Source of the DNA: Mycobacterium sp. D16Q14
GTDB taxonomy: Bacteria; Actinomycetota; Actinomycetes; Mycobacteriales; Mycobacteriaceae
Assembly (NCBI GenBank): GCA_002013415.1
Contig: MAEX01000005.1
Location: forward strand, 186,001-250,000
Reading direction: 5' to 3'
DNA: 64,000 bases
Below are positions 48,201 to 57,544 of the stretch, one piece after another. A program made the position numbers and the translations under genes. The notes beneath the pieces are model-generated. The model saw only the letters and a list, made by a program, of their open reading frames with translations. It was not told the DNA's origin and searched no databases. The first letter of the stretch is position 1. The number at the start of each line of letters is the position of its first letter.

Positions 48201-51200
48201 GTGCCGGTGTGAGTTCGTTTGGCTTCACCGGAACCAACGCACACGTTCTCATCGAGGAGGCCCCGCAACGGCCGACGGGCGTGGATGGGGACGCCCCCGA
48301 CGCCCCGGATGCCGCGCCGGAACCGCAGGGCGACCAGGTGAGTGTGCTCCCGCTGTCCGCGAGGTCACCGGAGGCGCTGGTCGCGGTGGCGCAGCGTTAC
48401 GAGTCATGGTTGACCGCCCATCCCGATGTCGACATCGAGGATGTGTGCCTCACTGCCGGGAGAGGCCGGTCGCACTTCGAGCATCGCGCCGCGCTGGTTG
48501 TGGATTCGGTGGCGGCCGCGCGCGAGGGTCTGGCCGAGTTGGTCCAGAACCGACTGCGCCCTGGTGTGGTCCGTGGCGAGCACACCAATCATCCGACGAC
48601 GGCATGGCTGTTCACCGGGCAGGGCAGCCAGTATCCCGGTATGGCCCGTGAGTTGTTCGACGCCGAGCCGGTTTTCGCCGAGACGGTGACGCGTTGCGCG
48701 GAAGCGGTCAAGGACATCACGGCGCGGCCGTTGCTTGAGGTGATGTTCGCCACCGATCGCGAAACCGGTGGAGAAGCCGGAAAAGTCCTGCGGCACACGT
48801 CCTACGCGCAGCCGGCGATCTTCGCCGTCGAGATGGGTCTGGCCCGGCTCTGGCAGTCATGGGGCATCGAGCCCGATGTGGTGCTGGGACATAGCGTCGG
48901 CCAGTACGCGGCCGCCTGTGTGGCCGGAGTGTTCAGCATCGAGGACGGTGCGCGACTGATCGCCGAGCGCGGCAGGCTGTTCGGCAGTCTGCCCGCGGGC
49001 GGTCGCATGGTGGCGGTGTTCAGCGACGCCAAGCATGTCGAGCAGATCGCGGGCGAGTTCCCGCGCGTATCGATTGGTGCCTACAACGGACCGAACACCG
49101 TGCTCTCGGGTCCCGGCGAGGATGTGGAACAGGCGGTCGCGCGGTTCGAGGGAGAGGGCATCCGCTGCACGTGGCTGGAGACCAGCCACGCCTTCCATTC
49201 GGAGCTGTTGGACCCTGTTCTCGACGAATTCGAGTCGTACGCAGCGCAAGTGCAGTTCGCCACCCCGACGTTGCCGTTGGTGTGCAACCGCACGGGTGCC
49301 GTACTGACGGCACAGACCCCCATCAATGCTCAGTATTGGCGTCGGCATTCGCGCCAGCCGGTGCAGTTCGCCGAGAGCGTTCGCACCGTGGCCGCGCTGG
49401 GGTGCTCGGTGCTGATGGAGATCGGCCCGCAGCCGGTGTTGACCGGCGCCGCGGTGCAGGTTTGGCCGGAGCACTTGGCCGCGCCTCGGGCAATCGTCTC
49501 GCTGCGCAAGGGTGTCGGCGACCGGCGTCAGATCGCTGAGGCGCTTGCCGCGGCGTACGTCGGCGGTCATCGGCCCAACTTCGCTGCGCTGGAACGTCAC
49601 CCCCGGCACACGCTGGAGTTGCCGACCTATCCCTTCCAGCGCCGCCGTTTCTGGCCGAAGTCGTCCGGTGCCGCCATCGAAGGCGGAGGCGGCTTGACCG
49701 CGGGCATCCTGGGTAGGGGCGAGGATCTCGCCTCCGGAGATTCCGTGTACATCAGCCGGTTGTCGGTCAGGTCGCAACCGTGGCTGTCCGACCACGTCAT
49801 CTACGGCACCGTCGTAGTCCCCGGCGCGACCTATGCCGCGATGGCGCTGGCTGCCGTTGGCACTCCGGCACGGGCCAAGGATGTGTTCTTCTACGAGCCG
49901 ATCATCCTGCCGGAGAAGAGCTCCCGTGAGGTGCAGCTGACTCTGCATCCTCTGGAGGATGGCAATGGGTCGAAATTCCAGGTGCACAGCCGTCCCTACG
50001 GTGAACGCGACGTTGACTGGTCGTTGAACGCCGAGGGCACCGTCGTCACCGGTGTCGGCGACGACGGTGACGTGCCAACGTCTGAGGCTTCCGAGCCGGC
50101 GGAGCCCATTGATGCGGCCATCGAGCGGATGGAACGCATGCGTCCGATGGAGCTCTTCGAGATCTTTGCCGACCTGGAACTGGCCTGGGGCCCAACCTGG
50201 TCCGGTTCTCTGAAGTCGCTCTGGCTCGGTGAGGGTGAGGCGATCGGCGATGTCCTTGTCGGCGAGGAGCTCGCCGAGCAGCTGGGCACCGAGCCGATGC
50301 ATCCGGTCCTGATGGACCTGTGCACCGGCGTAGCCTTCCCGGCGTTCCCTGCTCTGCTCGCCGCAGAGCAGGGTGTCAACGACCTATTCCTGCCCCTGCG
50401 GTACGGACAGGTGACGTTGAAAGAGAAGATGCCTCGGCGCTTCTACTGCCGTGCACGCTGGCACCAGAGCCCACTGGACAGTGAGACGCAGGTCTTCGAT
50501 CTCGATTACCTGGATCGGGATGGCCGTCACCTGGGTGGGATTAGCGAGTTCACCGTCAAGCGTGCGCCGCGCGAGGCCCTGCTGCGCGGGCTCGGCGGCG
50601 ACGCCACCCGCTTGCTGTACACCCTTGGCTGGCACGAGGTTCCGATTCCGCCCGTGGAGGACGCGACGGGCGAGACAAGCGGCACCTGGCTGATCGCCGG
50701 ATTCGACGAGCTCGCCGCCAAGGTGCCGGGCTGCATCCCGTTTGACCGCACGACCGATCCGGAATTGCTCGGGCAGGTGCTGGAACAGGCCAAGGAGCGC
50801 GGTGTGCCGTTCTCCGGTGTCGTCTGGCGTGCCGCCGGGCCGGGCGCGGAGGAAGGCGCCGGTTTCTCGGACGCTGAGATCGCGCGTCTCGAAACGGAAA
50901 TTACCAACTTGCTCAGTGCCGTGCACACAGTGCAGAACGGTTCCCAAAACGGTGTGAAGCTTCCACATGGTCTGTGGATCGTCACCGAGCGGGCCGTGGC
51001 CACTGAGTCCGGCGAGCCGGTCGATCCGGTGCAGGCGTCGCTGTGGGGATTCGGGCGCACCACAATCAACGAGGAACCGGCGCTACATGCCAAGCTCGTC
51101 GATTGCGATGGCTCGCCCGAGGCCGTGCAGGCGCTGGCGAATCTGTTGGCCACGCCGGTTGAGGAGTCGGAAATCGCTGTGCGGCAGGGCAAGCTGCTGG

Positions 51201-53413
51201 CATCCCGGTTACTGCCGTGGTCGCGGAGTGGGAATCTCACGGTGCCGCGCGGGAGTGACTACGCCCTGTTGCCCACCGAACGTGGGGCCATCGACAACCT
51301 GCGGATCATCGAAAAGGAGGTGCCGGCGCCGGACGAGGGTTACGTGCAGGTGCGGGTGGAGGCCGCAGGTCTCAACTTCCGCGACGTGCTCAACGTGCTG
51401 GGTCTGTACCCGGGTGATCCCGGCCCGATCGGCGGCGACTTCGCCGGTGTTGTTACACAATTGGGTGAGGGCGTGACCGAAGTCGAGGTGGGCCAGCGGG
51501 TGTACGGCTCCATGCAGGGTGCCTTCGCCAGCCGGTTCAACGCTCCGGCCCAGTTCCTGGCGCCGATTCCCGACGGGGTCAGCGCGGTCGAGGCCGCCAC
51601 GATTCCCGCCGCGGCGCTGACGGTGCGGCTGGCATTCGACTGGGCGCAGCTCAAGCCCGGCGATCGGGTGCTGATCCATGCAGCCAGTGGTGGCGTGGGA
51701 TTGGCCGCCATCCAGATGGCGCAACAGCAGGGTGCTGAGGTCTATGCGACGGCGAGCACCTTCAAGCGGGCAACGGTGCGCAAGCTCGGTGTCAAACATG
51801 TCTATGACTCGCGCACAACGGATTTCGCTGATCAGATTCTGGCGGATACCGACGGCGCTGGCGTCGATGTGGTGCTTAACAGTCTGACCAGTGAAGGTTT
51901 CGTCGAGGCGACCGTGCGTGCCACCGCCAAGAACGGTCGCTTCGCCGAGATCGCCAAGCGCGATATCTGGACTACGGAGCAGATGGCCGAGGTCCGACCC
52001 GATATCGCTTACGAGATCGTCGCGTTGGACACGGTGATGTTCCAAGAGCCCGAGCGAATTCGCGCCTTGCTGACCGAGGTGTCGGATGGGCTGGCCAAGG
52101 GGGAGTGGACGCCACTGCCTGCCGAGATCTACCCGTTGACGGAGGCCAGGACGGCGTTCCGGCGCATGCAGCAGGCCCGGCATATCGGCAAGATCGTGTG
52201 CCAGATGCCGAATCCGCTGGCACCGCGGCCGGATCGGACCTACCTGATCACCGGTGGTCTCGGTGCGATCGGTCTGCACACCGCGGGCTATCTGGCTCAG
52301 CTTGGTGCCGGGGACATCGTGTTGACCAGCCGCCGCGCGCCCGATACAGACGCGCAGCGGTTGATCGAGGAGATCACCGAGCGTTCCAAGACCCGCATCC
52401 ACGTCTTCACCGCTGATGTCGGTGAGGAGCCCGAGGTTGCGAAGCTCCTGGAGCGGATCCGTGCGGAGCTGCCGCCACTCGCGGGCATCGCGCATCTGGC
52501 GGGCGTGCTCGATGATGCGCTGCTCGGGCAGCAGAGTGCGGAGCGGTTCCGGACGACGTTGGCGCCCAAGGCCTTCGGTGCGGGATACCTGGATAAGTTG
52601 ACGCAGGACGACGAGCTGGACTTCTTCATCGTGTCCTCCTCGGTGTCGAGCCTCTTCGGTTCACCTGGTCAGTCCAACTACGCCACGGCCAACGCATTGC
52701 TTGACGGCCTGATCGCGCAGCGCCGGGCACAGGGCCTGCCGGCCACCGGTGTCAACTTCGGCCCCTGGGGGCAGGGTGGCATGGCCTCCTCGGAGGCGGC
52801 GACCGCGAACATCAGTGCGCAGGGCCTGATTCCGTTGGATCCGTCGGCGGCGCTCGCGGCACTCGCGGAGGTCATCGCCAACGGCACCGGACAAGCCACC
52901 GTCATCAAGGCCAACTGGCAGCGAGCCGCCAAGGTGCTGGGCAGTTCGCGTCCGCCGATCCTGGACCTCGTCTTGCCGAGTGCCACCGGAGAGGTGGCCG
53001 GCGACAGCGAGTTGCTCAAGCAGCTGATGGAGATCCCGGTGCCGCAACGGGCCGGATTCGTGACCGAATTCCTGCAGCGCGAGGTACAGAACTTCCTGCG
53101 ACTGGCCCAACCGCCGGCCGCGACGAGTCGGTTCCTTGATCTCGGCACGGATTCACTGATGGCGATCGAGCTTCGCAACCGGCTGCATAGCCAGTTCGGC
53201 GGCAAGTTCACCATCAACGCGACTGCGGTGTTCGACTACCCGACCATCGGTGGTCTCGCCGAGTATCTCGTGGCTCAGCTGCCGGATGCGGAATCCGAAT
53301 CGCAGGAGGCGCAACCCGCTGCCGAGTCGGCTGAGGCTGACTCCGAAGCGGCGACACCTACGACACCGACGACACCTACGCCACCTGACGCAGTGTCCGA
53401 GCCGAAGGAGTGA
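42254..53413 (+). CDS. pks: Bimodular type I polyketide synthase of the trehalose polyphleate cluster
   Basis: 3,719-residue synthase with two modules. Module 1: KS (15-435, Cys184 in DTACSSSL), AT (554-866, Ser648 in GHSVG), no DH, KR (from 1203, [13 protein letters not shown]), ACP (Ser1517 in LGMDSL). Module 2: KS (from 1577, Cys1749), AT (from 2115, Ser2214), DH (His2514 in LSDHV, Asp2688 in HPVLMD), ER (3014-3320, NADPH loop [10 protein letters not shown]), KR (from 3329), ACP (Ser3634 in LGTDSL). Both ATs have GHSVG and HAFH, the malonyl type. There is no N-terminal carrier, no thioesterase, and a Pro/Glu-rich tail. One full round adds four carbons, as in phleic acids. Upstream GAGGCCTC may help ribosome binding. 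Confidence 0.95.
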   Translation: MESADHPIKPAPRFAIIGYAARFPGAANTDEFWDVLREGRDAISEVPADRWDADEFFDPEPGAPGKVVTRRAGFVDDVTGFDAPFFGMSTREVRLMDPQHRLLLEMAWRAVEHSGIAPTDLAETNAGVFVGLATHDYLGMASDALTFPEIEAYMAIGTSNAAAAGRISYRLGLQGPSVAVDTACSSSLVAIHQACQALQLGECDLALAGGANVLLTPATMITFSHAHMLAPDGKCKTFDAAADGYVRGEGSGVIVIKRLEDAIRDGDRIRAVIRGSAINQDGASGGLTVPNGVAQQRVIADALKRAGVAPSDVGYLEAHGTGTSLGDPIEAQAAGAAYGIGREANDPLLIGSAKTNIGHLEAAAGIAGVIKVVLSLENELLPQHRNFENPSPHIPWDRLPVAVVKEATAWERNERPRIAGVSSFGFAGTNAHVILEEAPQQAAAPIETETAGEPHSDLAGAAAPRFSILPLSARTPAALVQVADQYRNWLNAHPEATLADVCLTAGVARAHLEHRAALVVNSREAAVELLGAVADDRPAPGLGRGESYDAPKTAWLFTGQGSQYPGMARELFDTEPVFAETLKQCAAVVADVLEKPLLDVIFDVDSPEADETLRQTSYAQPALFAVEMGLARLWQSWGFDPDVVLGHSVGQYSAACVAGVFSLEDGARLMAERGRLFGSLPAGGRMAAVFAAAERVEGLSDEFPSLSVAAYNGANTVLSGSAKDLEKAVADLVTEGVRCDFLDTSHAFHSALLDPILDEFESYAGQFNYKTPQRILIDNRTGSALGRSTKLDGAYWRRHARQPVEFAKSVRTLADLNCKVLFEIGPQPVLTAAALRAWPDPATAPRAIASLRRNTADHRQIIEAAADAYVLGHVPNFGAFRHGHARKLDLPTYPFEHRQYWFGDKRDANGLDTTNQQQRAGGPRTETVRLLEDGKIEELANLLGGAGGDQQTLAVLTKLAAQHNQQRTTHTIADDRYQFRWDKSPTPLSGAESGAGITWILVGEVSGAAAPLVEALTARGHQHRVLGLPASDADEQQLADALRAAAAGASAQEQALRVVHVGALDAGPPSARSLLRIQHQVLAGTRRLFRAAATVELRSPIWLLTRGAQRITDADTVAPEQSALWGFGRAAALELPQVWGGLADLADASADEWSQFIARASASADASVREDQIALRDHAVYVPRLVRREELPSGKPLQVRDNATYLVTGGLGSIGLEIAGYLAAQGAKNLVLTSRREPGEAARQRIDALGAQHGCQVRVVTADVADAHDVARLLAGVKAELPPLAGIVHAAGEIGTTPLNDLDDAEVDRVFAGKVWGAWHLSEAAADLKLDFFISTSSIASVWGGFGQTAYSAANAFLDGLALRLREQGIAGTSVNFGPWSAGMADAESRARLEQRGIKTLSPADALAGLADVVAASSPQGVIARIDWARFLPLYQQAGRRAFLAELEREVPAHLAASPAVTQSGRTQLVERLASAPIQQRKKLLTDYLRDAVAEVTRVDVSEIREDAGFFDLGMDSLMAVELRRRMEQGVGKEIPVTLVMDHPRISDVADYLLGEVLGLNEQVKSEPRQAASTRTDEPIAIVSVSCRFPGAPDPEGFWDLLSGGIDAIREVPEDRYDIDEFYDPDPEVAGKTYTRFGGFLDGIDGFDPEFFGISPREAVWIEPQQRLMLETVWEGLERAGYSPAALRGSRTGIFAGVGANEYAHLLSSESLDKIEPYFITGNALNAISGRVAFALGFEGPAVAVDTACSSALVAVHQAVQALHSGDCDLAVAGGVNVLLSPVTVIAASRARMLSPVGRCKTFDASADGYVRSEGCGILVLKRLSDAQRDEDRILAVIPGSAVNQDGASSGLTVPNGGAQQRLIGAVLDRAGLVGGDIDYLEAHGTGTPLGDPIEVQAAAAAYGGSRDADRPLLMGSVKSNIGHTESASGAAGLIKVVLSLQNGVLPQSLHFEKPSPHIPWDSLSVRVVDKAIPWEANGRPRRAGVSSFGFTGTNAHVLIEEAPQRPTGVDGDAPDAPDAAPEPQGDQVSVLPLSARSPEALVAVAQRYESWLTAHPDVDIEDVCLTAGRGRSHFEHRAALVVDSVAAAREGLAELVQNRLRPGVVRGEHTNHPTTAWLFTGQGSQYPGMARELFDAEPVFAETVTRCAEAVKDITARPLLEVMFATDRETGGEAGKVLRHTSYAQPAIFAVEMGLARLWQSWGIEPDVVLGHSVGQYAAACVAGVFSIEDGARLIAERGRLFGSLPAGGRMVAVFSDAKHVEQIAGEFPRVSIGAYNGPNTVLSGPGEDVEQAVARFEGEGIRCTWLETSHAFHSELLDPVLDEFESYAAQVQFATPTLPLVCNRTGAVLTAQTPINAQYWRRHSRQPVQFAESVRTVAALGCSVLMEIGPQPVLTGAAVQVWPEHLAAPRAIVSLRKGVGDRRQIAEALAAAYVGGHRPNFAALERHPRHTLELPTYPFQRRRFWPKSSGAAIEGGGGLTAGILGRGEDLASGDSVYISRLSVRSQPWLSDHVIYGTVVVPGATYAAMALAAVGTPARAKDVFFYEPIILPEKSSREVQLTLHPLEDGNGSKFQVHSRPYGERDVDWSLNAEGTVVTGVGDDGDVPTSEASEPAEPIDAAIERMERMRPMELFEIFADLELAWGPTWSGSLKSLWLGEGEAIGDVLVGEELAEQLGTEPMHPVLMDLCTGVAFPAFPALLAAEQGVNDLFLPLRYGQVTLKEKMPRRFYCRARWHQSPLDSETQVFDLDYLDRDGRHLGGISEFTVKRAPREALLRGLGGDATRLLYTLGWHEVPIPPVEDATGETSGTWLIAGFDELAAKVPGCIPFDRTTDPELLGQVLEQAKERGVPFSGVVWRAAGPGAEEGAGFSDAEIARLETEITNLLSAVHTVQNGSQNGVKLPHGLWIVTERAVATESGEPVDPVQASLWGFGRTTINEEPALHAKLVDCDGSPEAVQALANLLATPVEESEIAVRQGKLLASRLLPWSRSGNLTVPRGSDYALLPTERGAIDNLRIIEKEVPAPDEGYVQVRVEAAGLNFRDVLNVLGLYPGDPGPIGGDFAGVVTQLGEGVTEVEVGQRVYGSMQGAFASRFNAPAQFLAPIPDGVSAVEAATIPAAALTVRLAFDWAQLKPGDRVLIHAASGGVGLAAIQMAQQQGAEVYATASTFKRATVRKLGVKHVYDSRTTDFADQILADTDGAGVDVVLNSLTSEGFVEATVRATAKNGRFAEIAKRDIWTTEQMAEVRPDIAYEIVALDTVMFQEPERIRALLTEVSDGLAKGEWTPLPAEIYPLTEARTAFRRMQQARHIGKIVCQMPNPLAPRPDRTYLITGGLGAIGLHTAGYLAQLGAGDIVLTSRRAPDTDAQRLIEEITERSKTRIHVFTADVGEEPEVAKLLERIRAELPPLAGIAHLAGVLDDALLGQQSAERFRTTLAPKAFGAGYLDKLTQDDELDFFIVSSSVSSLFGSPGQSNYATANALLDGLIAQRRAQGLPATGVNFGPWGQGGMASSEAATANISAQGLIPLDPSAALAALAEVIANGTGQATVIKANWQRAAKVLGSSRPPILDLVLPSATGEVAGDSELLKQLMEIPVPQRAGFVTEFLQREVQNFLRLAQPPAATSRFLDLGTDSLMAIELRNRLHSQFGGKFTINATAVFDYPTIGGLAEYLVAQLPDAESESQEAQPAAESAEADSEAATPTTPTTPTPPDAVSEPKE

Positions 53414-53446
53414 TCCGGCGGCCTCCCGGGTACGTTAGCTAGCCTG

Positions 53447-53460
53447 GACACCTCGGTGTC
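53447..53460. promoter_or_regulatory. 14-bp inverted repeat between pks and MFS gene
   Basis: GACACC-TC-GGTGTC is a perfect short palindrome 34 bases after the pks stop and 41 before the TTG of the MFS gene. It may be an operator or part of a terminator; no T-run follows. Confidence 0.3.
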
Positions 53461-53501
53461 AGTTAGCCGATAACGAGGGGAGCGGGTGCGGTCTGAGACG
53501 A

Positions 53502-54800
53502 TTGTTTGCGGACGTCACCCCGCTTCGGAACGCTGATTTCCGGCGCTTGTGGCTGGCCGGTGTTGTCACTGTCATCGGTGCCGGGCTGACGCTGTTCGCG
53601 GTCCCAGTACAGATCTACGCGCTCACCCACAGCTCGGCGTATGTCGGGCTGACGGGCGTTTTCGGTCTGGTGCCGTTGGTGGTGTTCGGTCTGTGGGGCG
53701 GTGCGCTGGCCGACCGTATGGACCGACGGACCCTGCTGATCATCACCGCGACCGGGTTGGGCGTCTCCTCGGTACTGCTGTGGCTGCAGGCCGCGTTGTC
53801 GGTCAACAGCGTGTGGGTGGTGCTGTGCCTGCTCTCGGTGCAGCAGGCCTTCTTCGCGGTGAACTCTCCGACGCGCGCCGCAGCGATTCCCCGGATGCTT
53901 CCGCTGGATCAGCTGCCTGCCGCCAACGCGCTGAACATGACCGTCCAACAGCTCGGGTTTATCGCCGGACCGCTGCTGGCGGGGGTGCTGCTGAAGTGGG
54001 TGGATCTATCCACGCTGTATCTGATTGACGCGATCGCGTGCGTTGCGCCCATCTGGGCGACTATCCGGCTGCACAAGATGCCGCCGAGCGGCGTGTCAAA
54101 AGACCTGCGAGCCAATACCTCCGGTCTTCGTGACGTACTCGAGGGTTTCCGCTATCTGGCGGGACACAAGATCGTGCTGATGTCCTTCGTGGTAGACCTC
54201 ATCGCCATGATCTTCGGGATGCCGCGAATCATGTTCCCGCAGATTGCCCACGAGGGATTCGGTGATCCCGCCGATGGCGGCACCGTGATCGCGCTGCTGT
54301 CGGCGGCAATATCGGTGGGCGCAGTGATCGGCGGAGTGTCCTCCGGCTGGTTCCAGCGGATCGATCGTCAGGGTTTCGCGGTGGTGGTCAGCATCGTGGT
54401 GTGGGGCCTGGCGATGGTGGGCTTTGGGCTCACCGCGCATGCTCCGCTGCTCTGGTTGGCTCTGCTGTTCCTGGTGATCGGCGGCATCGCGGACATGGTG
54501 TCGGCGGCCTTCCGGTCGACGATTCTGCAATCGGTGGCGACTGACGATGTACGGGGCCGGTTGCAAGGTGTGTTCACGGTGGTGGTCGCCGGGGGACCGC
54601 GGGTCGCCGACGTGACGCACGGCGCGGCCGCTGCCGTGGTGGGTACGACGGCAGCCGCTGCCGGTGGTGGCGCCCTCGTGGTGGTCGGGGTGATCATTGC
54701 CGCGCTGCTCGTGCCGATGTTCGTGCGGTTCCGGACGTCGGACGAGATCACCGAGGACGATGCGAGCCAGGCCAACCCGGACCAGATACAGCCCCAGTAG
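53502..54800 (+). CDS. MFS exporter, MFS_3 type
   Basis: 432-residue transporter with about twelve helices. LRNADFRRLWLAGVVTVIGAGLTLFAVP opens it, the loop-2 motif is GGALADRMDRRTLLI, and LQSVATDDVRGRLQGVFTV lies near helix 10. The first usual start is TTG 53502; a CTG at 53493 behind GAGGGGA is an alternative. It resembles enterobactin/macrolide-exporter type MFS proteins. It is read in the same direction as pks, 88 bases later; whether it serves the lipid cluster is unclear, and a role as an independent drug exporter is as likely. Confidence 0.85.
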   Translation: MFADVTPLRNADFRRLWLAGVVTVIGAGLTLFAVPVQIYALTHSSAYVGLTGVFGLVPLVVFGLWGGALADRMDRRTLLIITATGLGVSSVLLWLQAALSVNSVWVVLCLLSVQQAFFAVNSPTRAAAIPRMLPLDQLPAANALNMTVQQLGFIAGPLLAGVLLKWVDLSTLYLIDAIACVAPIWATIRLHKMPPSGVSKDLRANTSGLRDVLEGFRYLAGHKIVLMSFVVDLIAMIFGMPRIMFPQIAHEGFGDPADGGTVIALLSAAISVGAVIGGVSSGWFQRIDRQGFAVVVSIVVWGLAMVGFGLTAHAPLLWLALLFLVIGGIADMVSAAFRSTILQSVATDDVRGRLQGVFTVVVAGGPRVADVTHGAAAAVVGTTAAAAGGGALVVVGVIIAALLVPMFVRFRTSDEITEDDASQANPDQIQPQ

Positions 54801-54810
54801 GTTTCACCCT

Positions 54811-55650
54811 ATGGATGCTCTGTCGTCCGAGGTTCTTCGGCGGCTTCCGCGGGATAAGCAGCTTGCTCTCGGTCGCGGGCTGCGCGATGGCATGCCACGG
54901 CGACGGCTCGGGGAACTCTCCGCCGAGCCGGGGCGAGATCCGATAGCGTTACTTGCCGCACAGAACAAGGCCAGGATTCCGTCCTTGGTTCCGGTGCGCA
55001 GGGAGCGAATGTCGGAGTCGCCGTAAGCGTTTTACCGAGGCGCGGCCGCGGTGATGGCGTCCGATCTTGCCGGCACGGCCTCGACCGGGGTACTGATTCA
55101 GACCTGCGGTGATGCGCACCTGTCCAATTTCGGGCTGCGCCTCGCGTGACCTGCCGCTGTCGTTCGACGTCAACGACTTCGACGAAACCGCGATCGGTCC
55201 CTGGGGCGGGATGTCAAGCGCCTGGTCACGAGCGTGGCGATCCTCGGTGACGAATTCGGGATGTCGGGCGATGCCGTGCGCCAGACGGTCATCAAGACCG
55301 CCGCCGCGTACTGCACCCGGATGAACGAATTGGCGCAGATGTCCGCCCTGGATCGGTTCTATCTCAAGACGACCGCGCTGGAGGTGCTGGATCTGGTCTC
55401 CCGGCTGTCCAAGAGCGCGTCCAAGTTGGCGATCGACACGGTCGCCAAGGCGTCCCGCAACACGTCGCTCCGTGCACTCAGGAAGCTGACCGCGACCACC
55501 GTCGATGGCCACGACCGGATCGTCGAGTAGCAGGACATCGCGGTCCGTGTCCCGGAGGTGGGCTTATCCGAGGCCTACACGCAGCTCAACTGTGCTGACC
55601 ACCAGCGGCTGCTCGCGGCGTCGGCGGCGCAATGGCTGCCGAACTCCTGA
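54811..55650 (+). pseudogene. Decayed DUF2252 family gene
   Basis: From ATG 54811 the N-terminus (SSEVLRRLPRDKQLALGRGL; PIALLAAQNKARIPSLVPVR; ERMSESP) and then AFYRGAAAVMASDLAGT, CGDAHLSNFGL, FDVNDFDETAIGPW and DVKRLVTSVAILGDEF are the ordered blocks of a DUF2252 (kinase-like) protein. They are split by TAA at 55024, TGA at 55147, a frame change before 55163, a one-base loss near 55205 and TAG at 55528. The C-terminal half of the family (normally ~440 residues) is missing. It is a multi-hit pseudogene lying between an MFS gene and a GlxA regulator. Confidence 0.88.
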
Positions 55651-55712
55651 TGTCCTAATTTGTGGGACACCTGACCTGGACGCCATTGTCCAGGTGGCGA
55701 AGACTGAGAAGC

Positions 55713-56690
55713 GTGACGCGTTCGGTGGTGATCCTGGGATTCCCGGGGGTTCAGGCCCTCGACCTAGTAGGGCCCTATGAGGTGTTCGCGACCGCGTCGC
55801 AGTACTTGACCGGTACACCGGGCTACGACGTGTCGCTGGTGTCGAGCGGTGGCGCCCCGGTGTCCACGGGTTCGGGGATGGAGCTGTTTACCCATCCATT
55901 GCCCGACTCCGGTGCGGGATGTGACACGTTGCTCCTGCCCGGCGGCATCGGTGTTCCCGCGGTCCAGGGGGACGCCGCCCTCATGGAATGGATCCGCGCC
56001 TCGGCCCGCTCTGCACGACGGGTGGTGAGTGTCTGTAACGGTGCGTTCCTGGCGGCCTCGGCCGGCCTGCTCGACGGCTGCCGAGCCACCACGCACTGGG
56101 CGATGGCCGAAACGCTTGCAGATGAATTCCCAAGCATCACAGTGGATCCCGACCCGATTTTCCTACGCAGTTCGGACAAGACGTGGACGGCGGCCGGCGT
56201 GACCGCGGGTATAGATCTGGCGCTGGCCCTCGTTGAGGACGATCACGGCGCAGAGGTGGCGCAGACCGTCGCGCGCTGGCTTGTTCTCTACCTGCGCCGC
56301 CCGGGCGGGCAGTCCCAATTCGCGGCCCCGGTGTGGATGCCGCGGGCCAAGCGAATGCCGATCCGGGACGTGCAGGAGGCCATCGAGGCGCAGCCCGGAG
56401 GGTCGCACCGGGTGCCCGAGCTGGCCCGTCTGGCCGCGATGAGCCCGCGGCATTTCACGCGTGTGTTCACCGCGGAGGTTGGCGAGGCACCGTCGGCCTA
56501 TGTCGAGCGCATCCGCTCCGAGGCCGCTCGCCGCCAGCTCGAAGAGACCGACGACACCATGGTGGTGATCGCGAACCGCTGTGGATTTGGATCTGCGGAA
56601 TCCTTGCGCCGCAACTTCGTTCGCCGCATGGGTGTATCGCCCGATCAGTACCGCAAGACCTTCCACCGCACCGAAAGGATTCCCCTATGA
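55713..56690 (+). CDS. GlxA family transcriptional regulator (DJ-1/PfpI + AraC domains)
   Basis: 325-residue regulator. The N-terminal DJ-1/PfpI-like sensor (SVVILGFPGVQALDLVGPYEVF; LLLPGGIGVPA; VVSVCNGAFLAASAGLLDG with the nucleophile-elbow Cys) is followed by an AraC/XylS DNA-binding region (PELARLAAMSPRHFTRVFTAEVG and IANRCGFGSAESLRRNFVRRMGV). Start chosen at the GTG at 55713, where the domain begins. It overlaps the next gene, itself a DJ-1/PfpI protein, by ATGA, so sensor and enzyme-like protein are made together. Confidence 0.92.
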   Translation: MTRSVVILGFPGVQALDLVGPYEVFATASQYLTGTPGYDVSLVSSGGAPVSTGSGMELFTHPLPDSGAGCDTLLLPGGIGVPAVQGDAALMEWIRASARSARRVVSVCNGAFLAASAGLLDGCRATTHWAMAETLADEFPSITVDPDPIFLRSSDKTWTAAGVTAGIDLALALVEDDHGAEVAQTVARWLVLYLRRPGGQSQFAAPVWMPRAKRMPIRDVQEAIEAQPGGSHRVPELARLAAMSPRHFTRVFTAEVGEAPSAYVERIRSEAARRQLEETDDTMVVIANRCGFGSAESLRRNFVRRMGVSPDQYRKTFHRTERIPL

Positions 56691-57466
56691 CTTCCGCTCC
56701 GACGCAGATCGCGATCGTGCTGTACCCGGATTTCACGGCACTGGATTTCATTGGCCCGTACGAGGTCCTGCGCTTCATGCCCGATACCGAGGTCCGGTTT
56801 GTGTGGCATCAGCCCGGGCCCGTCACCGCTGATTCCGGAGTGCTGGTCATCGGCGCCACGCACTCGTTCGACGAGACCCCCGCACCGGACGTCGTGCTGG
56901 TACCCGGAGGGCCGGGAACGACCATGGCCGCGCGCGACGAACCGCTCCTGGAGTGGTTGCGCCGGGTGCACTCGACGGCCACCTGGACCACCTCGGTGTG
57001 CAGTGGTTCGGTGGTGTTGGCGGCGGCTGGTCTGCTCGAGGGCCACCGGGCCACCTCGCATTGGTCGACCCTGCCGCTGCTGAAGCCGTTCGGGGTGACC
57101 CCGGTTGGCGACGAGCGCATCGTGCGCAGCGGTCGCGGGGGTGTGGTTACCGCGGCGGGTGTGTCGGCGGGTATCGATCTGGGGCTGTGGCTGGCGGGCC
57201 AGATCGCCGGAGAGGAACGGGCCAAGGCGATCCAGCTGAGCATCGAGTACGACCCGCAGCCGCCCTTCGACTCCGGGCACATGTCCAAGGCCAGCGCCGC
57301 CACCAAGGCCACCGCGACCGCAGGGCTGGCCAAGGACACGTTCCGGCCGGCAATCATCGCCGCGGGGGCGATGTTGTTGTGGGATGGCGCGCTCGCGACG
57401 GTGCGCAGGAGAGGGGACCGACGCGGGTCGCTCCGCAGCCGTGTCGACCCCCGACCTCGACCCTGA
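56687..57466 (+). CDS. DJ-1/PfpI family protein coupled to GlxA regulator
   Basis: 259-residue DJ-1/PfpI protein from ATG 56687. IAIVLYPDFTALDFIGPYEVLRF, VVLVPGGPGTT, and TSVCSGSVVLAAAGLLEGH with the elbow Cys, then AGVSAGIDLGLWLAGQIAG. It is similar to isonitrile hydratase/ThiJ-type members and to the sensor half of the preceding GlxA protein, suggesting a shared ligand. The last ~60 residues (after SIEYDPQPPFDSG) form a helical, basic tail. The frame is open upstream into the GlxA gene but that part is not coding. Reaction unknown. Confidence 0.87.
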   Translation: MTSAPTQIAIVLYPDFTALDFIGPYEVLRFMPDTEVRFVWHQPGPVTADSGVLVIGATHSFDETPAPDVVLVPGGPGTTMAARDEPLLEWLRRVHSTATWTTSVCSGSVVLAAAGLLEGHRATSHWSTLPLLKPFGVTPVGDERIVRSGRGGVVTAAGVSAGIDLGLWLAGQIAGEERAKAIQLSIEYDPQPPFDSGHMSKASAATKATATAGLAKDTFRPAIIAAGAMLLWDGALATVRRRGDRRGSLRSRVDPRPRP

Positions 57467-57544
57467 CCAGGCGCCCTGAAGGCGGAGCGACTACCTTCTC
57501 TATGAACGTTCTCATGGAGCCGCTGAACCTCAGAAGGGATGCCT

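Noticed and set aside
42812..53217. Many frames on both strands inside the PKS gene
   Set aside because: All lie within one continuous frame with ordered PKS domains; they are GC-driven shadows.
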